A stretch of DNA of 35,154 nucleotides from JBBTWG01 sp038062935 (GTDB lineage: Bacteria > Patescibacteriota > Gracilibacteria > UBA1369 > UBA12463): assembly GCA_038062935.1 (NCBI GenBank), contig JBBTWG010000037.1:1-35154 (forward strand), in the 5' to 3' direction. Every line of letters starts with the position of its first letter. The stretch's first letter is position 1. A model generated the notes under the pieces. It did no database searches and had not been told where the DNA came from. It saw nothing but the letters and a program-made list of their open reading frames with translations. A program made the position numbers and the translations under genes. Positions 27,808-35,154 of this stretch are shown here, in pieces.

Positions 27808-29727
27808 TTATTTAACCAGAATAAGTGTAAATTTCAAATCCCCAATGGATGTTATTTTTATAGAAAAGCCTATCTCATTCCACTCTTTTTCTGTCACTTT
27901 TGCGTTTTTAAGGACATATTCTTCTATGTTTTCTGCGCTATTGCTCCCGAATATATAGAGACTTAATTCTCGATTGACTCTTTTTTCTTGTGTGAGCTGG
28001 TTGAGGCTCATGCCGTCAGGGCTTTCAAAAGCGATTTTTTCCATTTCTGTGAGTTTTTGACTCCATATTTCTGTGATTTCCTGCACTTTTTCGTTTATTT
28101 TAATCTCGGGGATTCCATTTTTCGCTCGTTCTTCCTGAATTTTTTGTAAAATTTTCTGTTCTATTTTTTGTACATTTTCTGGTGTCATTTTATCGGTTGA
28201 AAATTCTTGTACGGTGATGAGTGCATTGTTTTTTGAAAGCGCAAATCCCAGGCCAACTCGTGTCCATTTTTCATCCATTATATTTCCGCGATGCCCTGGA
28301 CTTGCGAGGAGCCCTTCTAGGGCATGTCGAAGTGAAAGTGATTCTGCTATGTTTTCTCCTACTCCAGTGGTGATTTTGAGTTTTTTTCTCCTGTCTTCCG
28401 GGGTTTCATTCTGCTGATTGACGTGACCGAGATATCCATTTTTTGCCATGTCCTCGGCATGGAGTTGTGCAAGCAGGTTTAGTTCTGTGTCGATTTTGAC
28501 TTGCGGGATTGCGTAATTTCTCCTGATTTGATTGATATCTTTGAGCATTTTTTGTGCGAATTTTTCTTTTTCGACACGTATATCTGGATATTCGGCATCT
28601 TCATATATTTCGAAATAGTCCGGAAGGAGTGGGATTTTTTTGCCGATATAGACTGGCGTATTGATCACTGCTGAGCCACCTTTATCGTTTACTTCGATTT
28701 GGTATGTTCCTTCTGTTTTTGGCGTGTAGGTAAAAGAATATGGAACTCCTTTTGGAATCGTTTTTATTTTGAAATAATTACTTTTTTGCGTGCTATTTAT
28801 GATGATTTCTTCTACTTTTCCTGATGGTGTTTTGATGACCGCCGTTTCTTCTATTTCTGTTTTTGTTACTCCGTTCACTTTTATAGGCTCTGGTTTTTCC
28901 AGTTTTTCTGGGATGCCTTCATAGGTGATTTCCTCGTCCTGGTTTTTTTCTTTGAGTGCTCTTGTAATTTCAAATTGTTTCGTTCCGATTCCTTCGATTT
29001 CTATTTTTATTATCCCTTCTTTGAAATTTTTGAAGTCTTTTTTTGCTAGTACAATGCTTGTTATTTTGTGTTTCACATAATATATTCTTTCCCTTTTTGA
29101 GGATTTCGTATTTTTTTGAATGAATGTGATTTTCCTCAGAGGCGTGCTTGTTTCGGTTGTATTTTTCCATGAGAGTCTCGTTTCTCCGTCGACATATTCG
29201 AGACGTATTTTCCCAGTTTTTTGTGCTTGTACGTGAAGTGCGGCCTCTTTTTCTTCGATTTCTTTGACATGTACTTCGGTGACCGAAACATCGCCTTTTT
29301 CTTTTGTGGTTGCTCCAAAAAAGTATTTCCCTGTTTTTTCGAAATGAAACGATGCCTGGAATTCTCCGTTTTTTATTTTTGTAATAACATTTATAAAATA
29401 TGATTTTTTTTGTGCATCTTCATATGTGAGAAATATTCTTATTGTTCCACTTTTTTCTTTTGTTTTTCCTGTGAAAACTAATATTTCGTTTTTTGTGAAA
29501 ACTGTCGGAATCTCTTCGTTAAACTCTATGCCTTCGAAGAACCCCCTGGGTATTTTCGATGGCAATTGTCTCGATGCTGCATTGATTGCTGGTGGATTCG
29601 GTGGATTTACGACTGTGTCTTCGAGCAGAAATGCTTCTTTGTCGATAAGATTTGTGTTTGCTGCAAGTGCTGATCCTGGAAAGATCATGAGCATTACGAG
29701 CAAACCGAGTATCCATTTTTTCATCAT
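27808..29727 (-). CDS. Exported CAP/SCP protein, tandem CAP with degenerate second copy
   Basis: 639 residues: signal peptide (1-22, cleaved after ALA), a beta-rich extracellular region (about 50-390) with possible Ig-like repeats, then a CAP domain (about 400-512) with conserved His423 (LHAEDM), His435 (GHVN), Glu458 (GEN) and His479 (SPGHR). A second CAP-like copy (about 525-639) keeps the opening IQEERAKNGIPEIKIN and the end WNEIGFSIKI but lacks the His/Glu residues. It is first in the envelope operon and may bind or act at the cell surface; activity of the family is varied and unproven here. Confidence 0.85.
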   Translation of the reverse strand: MMKKWILGLLVMLMIFPGSALAANTNLIDKEAFLLEDTVVNPPNPPAINAASRQLPSKIPRGFFEGIEFNEEIPTVFTKNEILVFTGKTKEKSGTIRIFLTYEDAQKKSYFINVITKIKNGEFQASFHFEKTGKYFFGATTKEKGDVSVTEVHVKEIEEKEAALHVQAQKTGKIRLEYVDGETRLSWKNTTETSTPLRKITFIQKNTKSSKRERIYYVKHKITSIVLAKKDFKNFKEGIIKIEIEGIGTKQFEITRALKEKNQDEEITYEGIPEKLEKPEPIKVNGVTKTEIEETAVIKTPSGKVEEIIINSTQKSNYFKIKTIPKGVPYSFTYTPKTEGTYQIEVNDKGGSAVINTPVYIGKKIPLLPDYFEIYEDAEYPDIRVEKEKFAQKMLKDINQIRRNYAIPQVKIDTELNLLAQLHAEDMAKNGYLGHVNQQNETPEDRRKKLKITTGVGENIAESLSLRHALEGLLASPGHRGNIMDEKWTRVGLGFALSKNNALITVQEFSTDKMTPENVQKIEQKILQKIQEERAKNGIPEIKINEKVQEITEIWSQKLTEMEKIAFESPDGMSLNQLTQEKRVNRELSLYIFGSNSAENIEEYVLKNAKVTEKEWNEIGFSIKITSIGDLKFTLILVK

Positions 29728-29732
29728 GCGCT

Positions 29733-29738
29733 ATTATA
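29733..29738 (-). promoter_or_regulatory. -10 element of the envelope operon
   Basis: Perfect TATAAT on the minus strand, ending 5 nt before ATG 29727 (8 nt before ATG 29724). The -35 is weak. The transcript would be leaderless, and it lies back to back with the promoter of the plus-strand lipoprotein gene. Confidence 0.65.
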
Positions 29739-29746
29739 CTTTTTAT

Positions 29747-29775
29747 TTGCCGTTTTGGTTCTTTTTTGTTAGTTT
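29747..29775 (+). promoter_or_regulatory. Promoter of the 29782 lipoprotein gene
   Basis: TTGCCG (29747-29752), 17-nt spacer, TAGTTT (29770-29775), then exactly 6 nt to ATG 29782. The -10 keeps only the most conserved bases (T, A and final T), but spacing matches the other leaderless promoters. Confidence 0.5.
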
Positions 29776-29781
29776 TTCCGC

Positions 29782-30780
29782 ATGACTCAAAAATTTTTCA
29801 TTTCATCTCTTCTTGTTTTTTCTCTCGTTCTTTCTGGTTGTGCTTCGAATTCCAACGTCAAACCTCCGCAGGAGCCTCTCGCTCTTCTCCAGCTCTCGCA
29901 GAAAAATATGCAGGGTATGATGGCTCTTTCGAATGATGCGAATTTCAAAATCCATTTTACTGGAAAATCGAAGGATGCGAAAAGTTCGTCTTTTGATTTG
30001 AATCTTCACGTCAATATGCAGCAAGATTTTGTTGATCCAAAGTCTTCTTCGATGCTTTTGGAGATTGATGGTTCTCTGGATGGCGTGAGCTCTGCTGTAG
30101 AGAAGAGTCCTTTCCCTCTTTCTCTTGCTGCGCAGATTTTTGCTAATAATTCTGCTGCTTATATCAAAGTTTCTTCATTGCAATCAAAGGAAGAGCTTCT
30201 TCCTCCTGAAAGTCAGAAGCAATTGATTGGTCAATGGTGGCAAGTGCCTCTTCCTCCTGGCGCTTTTGAGCAATTTGTTGCTGATATTCGTGTTCAGCAG
30301 TCTGTTTCTCAAATTAGTGCTTTGTCTGGGCAATCTTTGGATTTTCCTGATTTTTTCAGTGATCGAAAATATCTCGAAAAACTTGATTATGAAGGCGTTT
30401 CTTCTGTGAAAGCAGGAGATAGTTTCCGCTATACATTCTCTTTTGGAAAGGTTTTCTTTGATGCTCTGAAGATTGCTCTTTCCAAGGGTGAAAAACTCTC
30501 TGATACTCAAATAAAAGATTTTGAACAAGTTCTTTCTACTGCTACTGGTTCCGGAGAGGCTTTTGTTTCTGTGGATGGTAATTATTTGGCAAAAATGGTT
30601 TTGAACGCTGCAGTTCCTCATTTTATTGACTCTGAAGGAAGCGAGGGTTCTGTCGATTTTCATTTTGATGTTGAGTCTTATGATTTTGGCAAAAAGCCTG
30701 ATTTCAAAGTTCCTTCTGACGCGAAAGTGTTTGATCTTGCTGGTTTTCTCGGTAATTTCTCTGCTGCAATGCAGCAATAG
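29782..30780 (+). CDS. Predicted lipoprotein of unknown function
   Basis: 332 residues: signal peptide 1-19 with lipobox LSGC, acylated Cys20, then a soluble domain of alternating beta strands (for example FKIHFTGKSKDAKSSSFDLNLHVNMQQDF, then SMLLEIDGSL), a helical middle, and further strands (EAFVSVDGNYLAKMVLNAAV, GSVDFHFDVESYDFG). The pattern of long amphipathic strands around a hydrophobic interior recalls LolA/LppX-like lipid-binding folds, but I see no diagnostic motif. Divergent from the envelope operon, with only about 55 bp of shared promoter region. Confidence 0.8.
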   Translation: MTQKFFISSLLVFSLVLSGCASNSNVKPPQEPLALLQLSQKNMQGMMALSNDANFKIHFTGKSKDAKSSSFDLNLHVNMQQDFVDPKSSSMLLEIDGSLDGVSSAVEKSPFPLSLAAQIFANNSAAYIKVSSLQSKEELLPPESQKQLIGQWWQVPLPPGAFEQFVADIRVQQSVSQISALSGQSLDFPDFFSDRKYLEKLDYEGVSSVKAGDSFRYTFSFGKVFFDALKIALSKGEKLSDTQIKDFEQVLSTATGSGEAFVSVDGNYLAKMVLNAAVPHFIDSEGSEGSVDFHFDVESYDFGKKPDFKVPSDAKVFDLAGFLGNFSAAMQQ

Positions 30781-30812
30781 TCGTTTTGTTTTTCCAGTTT
30801 AAGAATTTGTTA

Positions 30813-30847
30813 ACTTCCGTTCATGTCGATCTGGTATGAACGGAAGT
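30813..30847 (+). promoter_or_regulatory. Perfect inverted repeat spanning the comEC start
   Basis: ACTTCCGTTCAT (30813-30824) and ATGAACGGAAGT (30836-30847), perfectly complementary with an 11-nt loop. The right arm contains ATG 30836, and a second in-frame ATG follows immediately at 30848. As RNA it would mask the start codon; as DNA it could bind a repressor. Confidence 0.7.
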
Positions 30848-32026
30848 ATGTTTCGAAGTTTTTTCTGTATTATTGTTTTCCTGTTTCTTGTGCGCGTGGG
30901 GTTTTTCATTGTGGATCTCGTTCGTTTTCAGTCAGTGGTCGATATGCAGGCCTTTTATACGTTCTCTGGCACTGTTTGTAGTGATCCTTCCACGGTTTCC
31001 CGGAATGATGACAAGACGACGTTTCTTTTCTGTATTGAACATGTTTCCAGCCCATTTGCTTCTTTTGATGTTTCTGGGCGTCGATTTGTTTCTGTTTTTG
31101 GTTTTCCGGAGCTTCATCGAGACGATATTGTTGTTTTGAAAGGTCTTTTTCGTCCTGTGATCGTGTCAGTGGACCATGATCATTCTTTTCTTTTTCCTCT
31201 TCGGCAATTTCTTTTTTTGCGCATGAAAAGTATTTTCCGTGAACCGTCAGGAAGTTTCCTTTCGGGAATTCTGCTTGGAATTCAGGGATCACTCCCTTTT
31301 TCTGTTCAGGAGGATTTCCGTGTTACAGGATTGACACATATTCTCGTTTTTTCTGGTGGAAATGTGTCTTTTTTTATTCTTTTTTTGAATATGTGCCTTG
31401 GATTCATGGCTCGTCGTCAGCGATCTTTTGTCCTTATTGCTGCTATTTTTCTGATCGTCGGACTTTCCGGTTTTTCTCCTCCGGCGCTGCGTGCGGCGCT
31501 TATGGGTACGCTCCCGCTTCTCGCACTTTTCTTTGGGCGTCGACGTGACGTGAAGAGGTTTTTCTTTCTCAGTGGATTTGCATTGATTTTTTATAACCCC
31601 TGGCTTGTTTTTGATTATGGCTTTCTCCTGTCTTTTTCTGCCACTTTTGGCATTCTTTTTGTGTATCCTTTTTTTGAAAAAACTTTTCTTGCACGTTACT
31701 TTTTTGGCAAAATTTTCCTACTGACGATTGCTGTCCAGCTTTCGAGTTTGCCGATTTTCTTTTCTTTTGGAAATTTTTCTTTGATTGCGCCGGTGACTAA
31801 TACTTTGCTTTTACCTTTTTTACCGTTTTTCCTCGTGTCTGGAATTGTGGCTTTTGTACTGCCTTTTTTGGCTCCTCTCTTCTCTGTGTGTGTGGATTTA
31901 TTTCTTGGTCTTTTGCATTTGTTTGCGAAGATTCCTTTTGCGAGCGTGGTGGTACCGTCGTTTCCGATTTTTCTTACAGTTTTTTATTATTTTGTTTTGT
32001 TTGTGAAGACTTTTGAAAAGGATTAA
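30836..32026 (+). CDS. ComEC/Rec2-like DNA-uptake channel, short form
   Basis: 396-residue polytopic protein of the ComEC competence family. After an N-terminal membrane anchor and a beta-rich domain of about 100 residues comes the Competence membrane domain with the characteristic GLTHILVFSGGNVSFFI (near 168-185), LSGFSPPALRAALMG and FDYGFLLSFSATFGILF. It ends without the C-terminal metallo-beta-lactamase domain found in long ComEC proteins. It probably conducts single-stranded DNA across the membrane. The start is ATG 30836 or ATG 30848. The stop lies 3 bp from the stop of the convergent 872-residue gene. Confidence 0.9.
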   Translation: MNGSMFRSFFCIIVFLFLVRVGFFIVDLVRFQSVVDMQAFYTFSGTVCSDPSTVSRNDDKTTFLFCIEHVSSPFASFDVSGRRFVSVFGFPELHRDDIVVLKGLFRPVIVSVDHDHSFLFPLRQFLFLRMKSIFREPSGSFLSGILLGIQGSLPFSVQEDFRVTGLTHILVFSGGNVSFFILFLNMCLGFMARRQRSFVLIAAIFLIVGLSGFSPPALRAALMGTLPLLALFFGRRRDVKRFFFLSGFALIFYNPWLVFDYGFLLSFSATFGILFVYPFFEKTFLARYFFGKIFLLTIAVQLSSLPIFFSFGNFSLIAPVTNTLLLPFLPFFLVSGIVAFVLPFLAPLFSVCVDLFLGLLHLFAKIPFASVVVPSFPIFLTVFYYFVLFVKTFEKD

Positions 32027-32029
32027 TTG

Positions 32030-34648
32030 TTAGGCCGCAATCTTCACCAAGGTATCTTCTTCGAGTTCGTCTACTATCGATTTTATCAAATCTTTCTGCG
32101 CTTTTTCGTCCATCTTTGGATTTTTTATTAATACTCGGTCTACGATTTTTTGTGCCATTCTTATGTTGTCGTTTTCTTGTCGGTGCTCGAGTTTTTCGCC
32201 GCTCAATTCTTCACCTTTTTCGTCTGTCATGGTGTATGCACGGCTGCGTGCGTCTCTTTCATTTCCCGTGGCGAATTTCGCTTTTTCTTTTTCTTTGAAG
32301 AATCTTTTTTGTTGTTCCATGGTGCTTTTATCGTGTTTTTTGTGCTGGGTCATTTCCAGATTTTGGACATCTACTGCTTCTCCTGTGTTGCGATCGAGAA
32401 TCATTTCTCCGTCGGTTTCTTCGAAGAGTTGGCCGGCGAGGCGTGCGACGTTTTCGTCTCGATGCCCTTCCTTGTTTCTTGCTTTGAGACCTCTTTTATC
32501 CTTCTGTCTTCTCTCGTCGAGAGAGATGATTTTTGCGTATGTATTTTGAATTCGCAGCGCGTCGAGATCGATGGCCATGGTGGCATCTTCCTCTGCATCC
32601 TGAATTGCTGCGACCGCGTCTGGACTCTCTCCGAGTAACAGTTCGATTTGTTTCAAGCGCTCATTATTGTCTTTGTCGTCAGGATTTTTTTCTTTGATCA
32701 TTTTGCGAATATCTTCTTCTGCTTCGAGATTTTTATTTTTTTCGAACCGTTCAGCAATCTCTTTGAGCTGAACCGTTCCCATTTTCTCATGAAGATTTTT
32801 GACTTCTGTACCTGCTTTTTCGAGACTTGAGAGCTCTTTGTCCAGCACTTCACCCTTGTCTGGCATGATTTTTTTCAGGAGTAAAATTCTTCCAGAGAGG
32901 TCTGCGTCGTAGAATTCTTTCTTATTTTTTTCCTGGATTTTCGGATCGAGCTCTTCGAATTTATCGAGTACGTGCTCGCGCTGTGGATTGTCGAGATCTG
33001 AGTGATCTGCCATTTTTTTGAGTTCCTTGGTATCTTTCAAATCGTTGTCGATCCACTTGTGATATTCTTTTGCACTTTTTGGAGCGATTACATTTTTTTT
33101 CAATTTGTCTTTTACTTTATTGTGCAGTTCTCCGCGAAGTTTTGCTTGTTCTTTCATGTCTTCTTTAATTTCTTTCAGCATCCCCAGGCGTTTTTCGAGT
33201 CTGCTATTGTAGAATGTCGTTTCGTTTTCTTTTTGAATTTCTTTCGGGAGATTTTTGAATGCGTGGAGACTTTGTGCACGGCGTGGATCTTTCAGTGTGT
33301 TTTGTCCTTTGACGATTTTGATCTTGTCTTCCAATTTGACGCCAACAAATCTCTTTTTGTAATCTTCTGAACTGGTGTGACAAATCATTTGTTCTTTTTC
33401 GGCCTTTGTGAGCATTTTATCCCATTCTTCGATCATTTTTGTATGTTCTTTGACTTCGTTGGCGACTTTCTCTTTCTTGTCGACCGTGAGATCCCAGAAA
33501 TCTTTGTAGAGGGCTTGTACGAGGGCAGGGGAGCCTTCGTATGTTTTTGCGTATCCCTCTGGCACTTTGACCCATTCATCGAATTCTTTTGCCCACTGCT
33601 CTGCATTTTTCACTGAGAAATCGCTTTTTTCTAGAGCGTTATTGATATTCTCTTTTTCTTTTCTACTGTAGAATTTTGATTTGTCTGATTGTGTCCATTT
33701 CTTGAGGACATCCTTCCGGAGATCTTCCCTCATTTTCACCAGGATTTCTTTTTGCTCTTTCTCTGTTTTTGCTTTTTCCCACTGGCTTTCGAAAGCGCTT
33801 CGTCTCTCCGATGAGAATTCATTGTATGTCTTTTTGTTTCCTGCAAATGATTCTTTTGCATTTCTCTTCGAGGTTTCTTCTTTCATCCTGTCGAGAATTT
33901 TTTTCTGATCTTCGACGGATGCATCTCGGAATCTCTGCAGTTCTCCATCTTTTGCTTCTTTTTCATAGATTTTATTTTTTACTCCTTCGCTGAATTGATC
34001 TTCGAACTCCTGGATATTTTTTTCGAGGCTCTCGATATAGCTTCCTTGTTTTTCTTTGGTTTCTTTCGATCCGAATGCTTCGAGATGTTTTGGAGATGCT
34101 CCGACAGTTTTTACCAGCCGATCGCGCATTTCACGAATTTCTGCTATTTCCTCATTAATCTTCTGGAGACGCTCTTTTTTTCCTTCCAGTGTCTGTTGGA
34201 CGAATTCCTTTTTCTTTTGATCGAGTGGTGCTGGTCCATTTTTCCCCTTGATAGAATCAAAAAGTTCACTGTTGCCTTCGAGTTTTGCGAAGTATGCACG
34301 CGTTGTTTCCTGGGTGTCTTTGATCGTTCCTGCAACTTTTTCTTCGAACTTTTTCACTTCTTCTGAATTTTTATTGCGGCCGAGTTCGATAACTCTTCGC
34401 TGGAGCTCTTCGCGCTCTTTCGAAGAAAGTTCGGTGGCTCCTTCGAGCATTTTGTGAATGTCGACAAGTTTCTGGCCGATCGCTTTTTCGCTGTCGATGG
34501 CGTCCTGGGCTTTCTCACCTTTCTTCACTTTTTCCATGGCTTCATCGCTGAAATCGCTGTTTTCTAAATCAGGAAACTTGTTGGTGTCTCTCCTCGCGAG
34601 GCGTGCCGGGAAGAGGGAAAATGTTGATTTTTGAGTGTGACGAAGCAT
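32030..34648 (-). CDS. Large Lys/Glu-rich helical repeat protein of unknown function
   Basis: 872 residues with no signal peptide and no membrane segment, extremely charged and predicted almost wholly helical. Degenerate internal repeats are visible: ALHAFKNLPKEIQKENETTF (plus-strand region about 33190-33265) and VLDKFEELDPKIQEKNKKEF (about 32905-32975) share an F-x-x-L-x-x-x-I-x-x-x-x-x-x-x-F/FY pattern followed by L-x-x-R-x-x-x-LK-x-I; weaker copies lie further N-terminal. I recognise no family; cytoplasmic structural or scaffold role is a guess. Its promoter (34660-34688) ends 11 nt before ATG 34648. Confidence 0.8.
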   Translation of the reverse strand: MLRHTQKSTFSLFPARLARRDTNKFPDLENSDFSDEAMEKVKKGEKAQDAIDSEKAIGQKLVDIHKMLEGATELSSKEREELQRRVIELGRNKNSEEVKKFEEKVAGTIKDTQETTRAYFAKLEGNSELFDSIKGKNGPAPLDQKKKEFVQQTLEGKKERLQKINEEIAEIREMRDRLVKTVGASPKHLEAFGSKETKEKQGSYIESLEKNIQEFEDQFSEGVKNKIYEKEAKDGELQRFRDASVEDQKKILDRMKEETSKRNAKESFAGNKKTYNEFSSERRSAFESQWEKAKTEKEQKEILVKMREDLRKDVLKKWTQSDKSKFYSRKEKENINNALEKSDFSVKNAEQWAKEFDEWVKVPEGYAKTYEGSPALVQALYKDFWDLTVDKKEKVANEVKEHTKMIEEWDKMLTKAEKEQMICHTSSEDYKKRFVGVKLEDKIKIVKGQNTLKDPRRAQSLHAFKNLPKEIQKENETTFYNSRLEKRLGMLKEIKEDMKEQAKLRGELHNKVKDKLKKNVIAPKSAKEYHKWIDNDLKDTKELKKMADHSDLDNPQREHVLDKFEELDPKIQEKNKKEFYDADLSGRILLLKKIMPDKGEVLDKELSSLEKAGTEVKNLHEKMGTVQLKEIAERFEKNKNLEAEEDIRKMIKEKNPDDKDNNERLKQIELLLGESPDAVAAIQDAEEDATMAIDLDALRIQNTYAKIISLDERRQKDKRGLKARNKEGHRDENVARLAGQLFEETDGEMILDRNTGEAVDVQNLEMTQHKKHDKSTMEQQKRFFKEKEKAKFATGNERDARSRAYTMTDEKGEELSGEKLEHRQENDNIRMAQKIVDRVLIKNPKMDEKAQKDLIKSIVDELEEDTLVKIAA

Positions 34649-34659
34649 ATTGAGCGTAT

Positions 34660-34688
34660 AGAGTACAATTTTTGGTGGTAAACGTCAA
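34660..34688 (-). promoter_or_regulatory. Promoter of the 872-residue protein gene
   Basis: TTGACG (34688-34683), 17-nt spacer, TACTCT (34665-34660), 11 nt to the ATG, so the leader is about 5 nt. Confidence 0.7.
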
Positions 34689-34695
34689 TGATGAT

Positions 34696-34734
34696 TTTTC
34701 AAAGCTAAAAGTGGAGAACTTTTAGCTTTGAAAA
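34696..34734. terminator. Perfect 16-bp hairpin, possible terminator
   Basis: 34696-34711 and 34719-34734 are exact inverted repeats around TGGAGAA. It lies downstream of the minus-strand gene ending at 34786 and just upstream of the 872-residue gene promoter. There is no clear U tract outside the stem on either strand, so it may instead be a protein-binding or RNA-processing site. Confidence 0.45.
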
Positions 34735-34785
34735 GTATTCTTGGTATTATTCTCAGAATAGCCACAAACACTCCAGAATTGGAAT

Positions 34786-35154
34786 TTATAGCGGACAAGT
34801 ATTTTTTCCAATAACAGCATAGAAGCCGCACCAGCTGAAGAGTCCTTCAAATAGTGCAAAGCCAGAGAAGAAAAGTAGGATCGGATTCCATGAAGTGGTT
34901 ATTGCCCAAATAAGTAATCCAATCCAAATTGCTAATCTCAGGACTCTGTCGTACTTCCCGATATTTTTATGTGCTCCTCGCGCTGAACTTTTGGCAAACT
35001 TTTTCAATAAAAAGCGATATAAAAAGCCGAATATAAAAGCGAGAACATACATGATGAGAATATATCCCCAGCCAAAAGGCGATTTAATAAAACTTATCGG
35101 TGGCAAGTACCCCAAACATAAGACACGTTGCTTCAGTTGGCAATTTGTGGTCTG
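34786..35154 (-). CDS. DUF2892-like membrane protein, possibly partial at window edge
   Basis: The C-terminal half has the DUF2892 pattern NIGKYDRVLRLAIWIGLL, a second hydrophobic segment and a final GKNTCPL. An extra N-terminal membrane segment (GYILIMYVLAFIFGFLYRFLL) precedes it, which the short 65-residue family members lack. The best internal start is TTG 35115 (109 residues); no ATG lies in frame before the window edge and the frame remains open to 35154, so the true start may lie outside. Function of the family is unknown; some members are fused to rhodanese domains. Confidence 0.65.
   Translation of the reverse strand, partial: QTTNCQLKQRVLCLGYLPPISFIKSPFGWGYILIMYVLAFIFGFLYRFLLKKFAKSSARGAHKNIGKYDRVLRLAIWIGLLIWAITTSWNPILLFFSGFALFEGLFSWCGFYAVIGKNTCPL

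Noticed and set aside
1..35154. UGA recoded as glycine (code 25)
   Set aside because: Several conserved genes end properly at TGA and none contains in-frame TGA.

Overview
This window is gene-dense chromosomal DNA from a small-genome bacterium. It carries about 37 protein genes, no rRNA or tRNA gene that I can see, and no gene-free stretch longer than about 300 bp. TGA works as a normal stop (for example serS and the sigma factor gene), so the UGA-glycine code of Gracilibacteria/Absconditabacteria is excluded. Compact operons, a short HrcA, large lysine/glutamate-rich proteins of no known family, an archaeal-type class I aldolase next to an FBPase, and a near absence of Shine-Dalgarno sequences suggest a Patescibacteria/CPR lineage, perhaps Peregrinibacteria-like. 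That placement is an inference from gene content, not a measured phylogeny.

Layout. 1-165 is one long imperfect palindrome. 184-4828 (minus) holds a small unknown gene, a winged-helix/ComF-like phosphoribosyltransferase fusion with a perfect operator, a small membrane protein, a PLP aminotransferase and serS; a short promoter-to-terminator RNA unit lies upstream of serS. 5097-5635 is a hicB-hicA toxin-antitoxin pair. 5640-9883 (minus) is an RBBP9-type hydrolase followed by the heat-shock cluster hrcA-grpE-small membrane protein-dnaK, with two CIRCE operators. 10099-13614 (plus) holds a Tyr/His-rich lipoprotein, a Zur-like regulator and a znuACB zinc importer. 13611-18232 contains gap, a membrane-anchored coiled-coil protein, a THUMP/RlmL-type methyltransferase, Sua5 and a DedA protein. 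18401-24304 (plus) holds rsmH, an ftsL-like gene, fba, fbp, an ECF sigma factor and a FecR-domain protein. 24301-29727 (minus) is a cell-envelope operon: tandem-CAP exported protein, LCP ligase, DacA carboxypeptidase, MraY. 29782-34648 holds a lipoprotein, a short ComEC and an 872-residue charged repeat protein. The right edge has a DUF2892-like membrane protein.

Genome-scale signals that single genes do not explain: (1) six short tandem arrays of a degenerate heptamer, TTTAGGA/TCCTAAA, at gene junctions, five of them in the same orientation directly before a start codon; (2) many promoters whose -10 box ends only 5-12 nt before the start codon, implying leaderless or nearly leaderless mRNAs; (3) all five convergent gene pairs overlap or are separated by 4 bp or less, leaving no room for terminators; (4) structured leaders at dnaK, serS and comEC.
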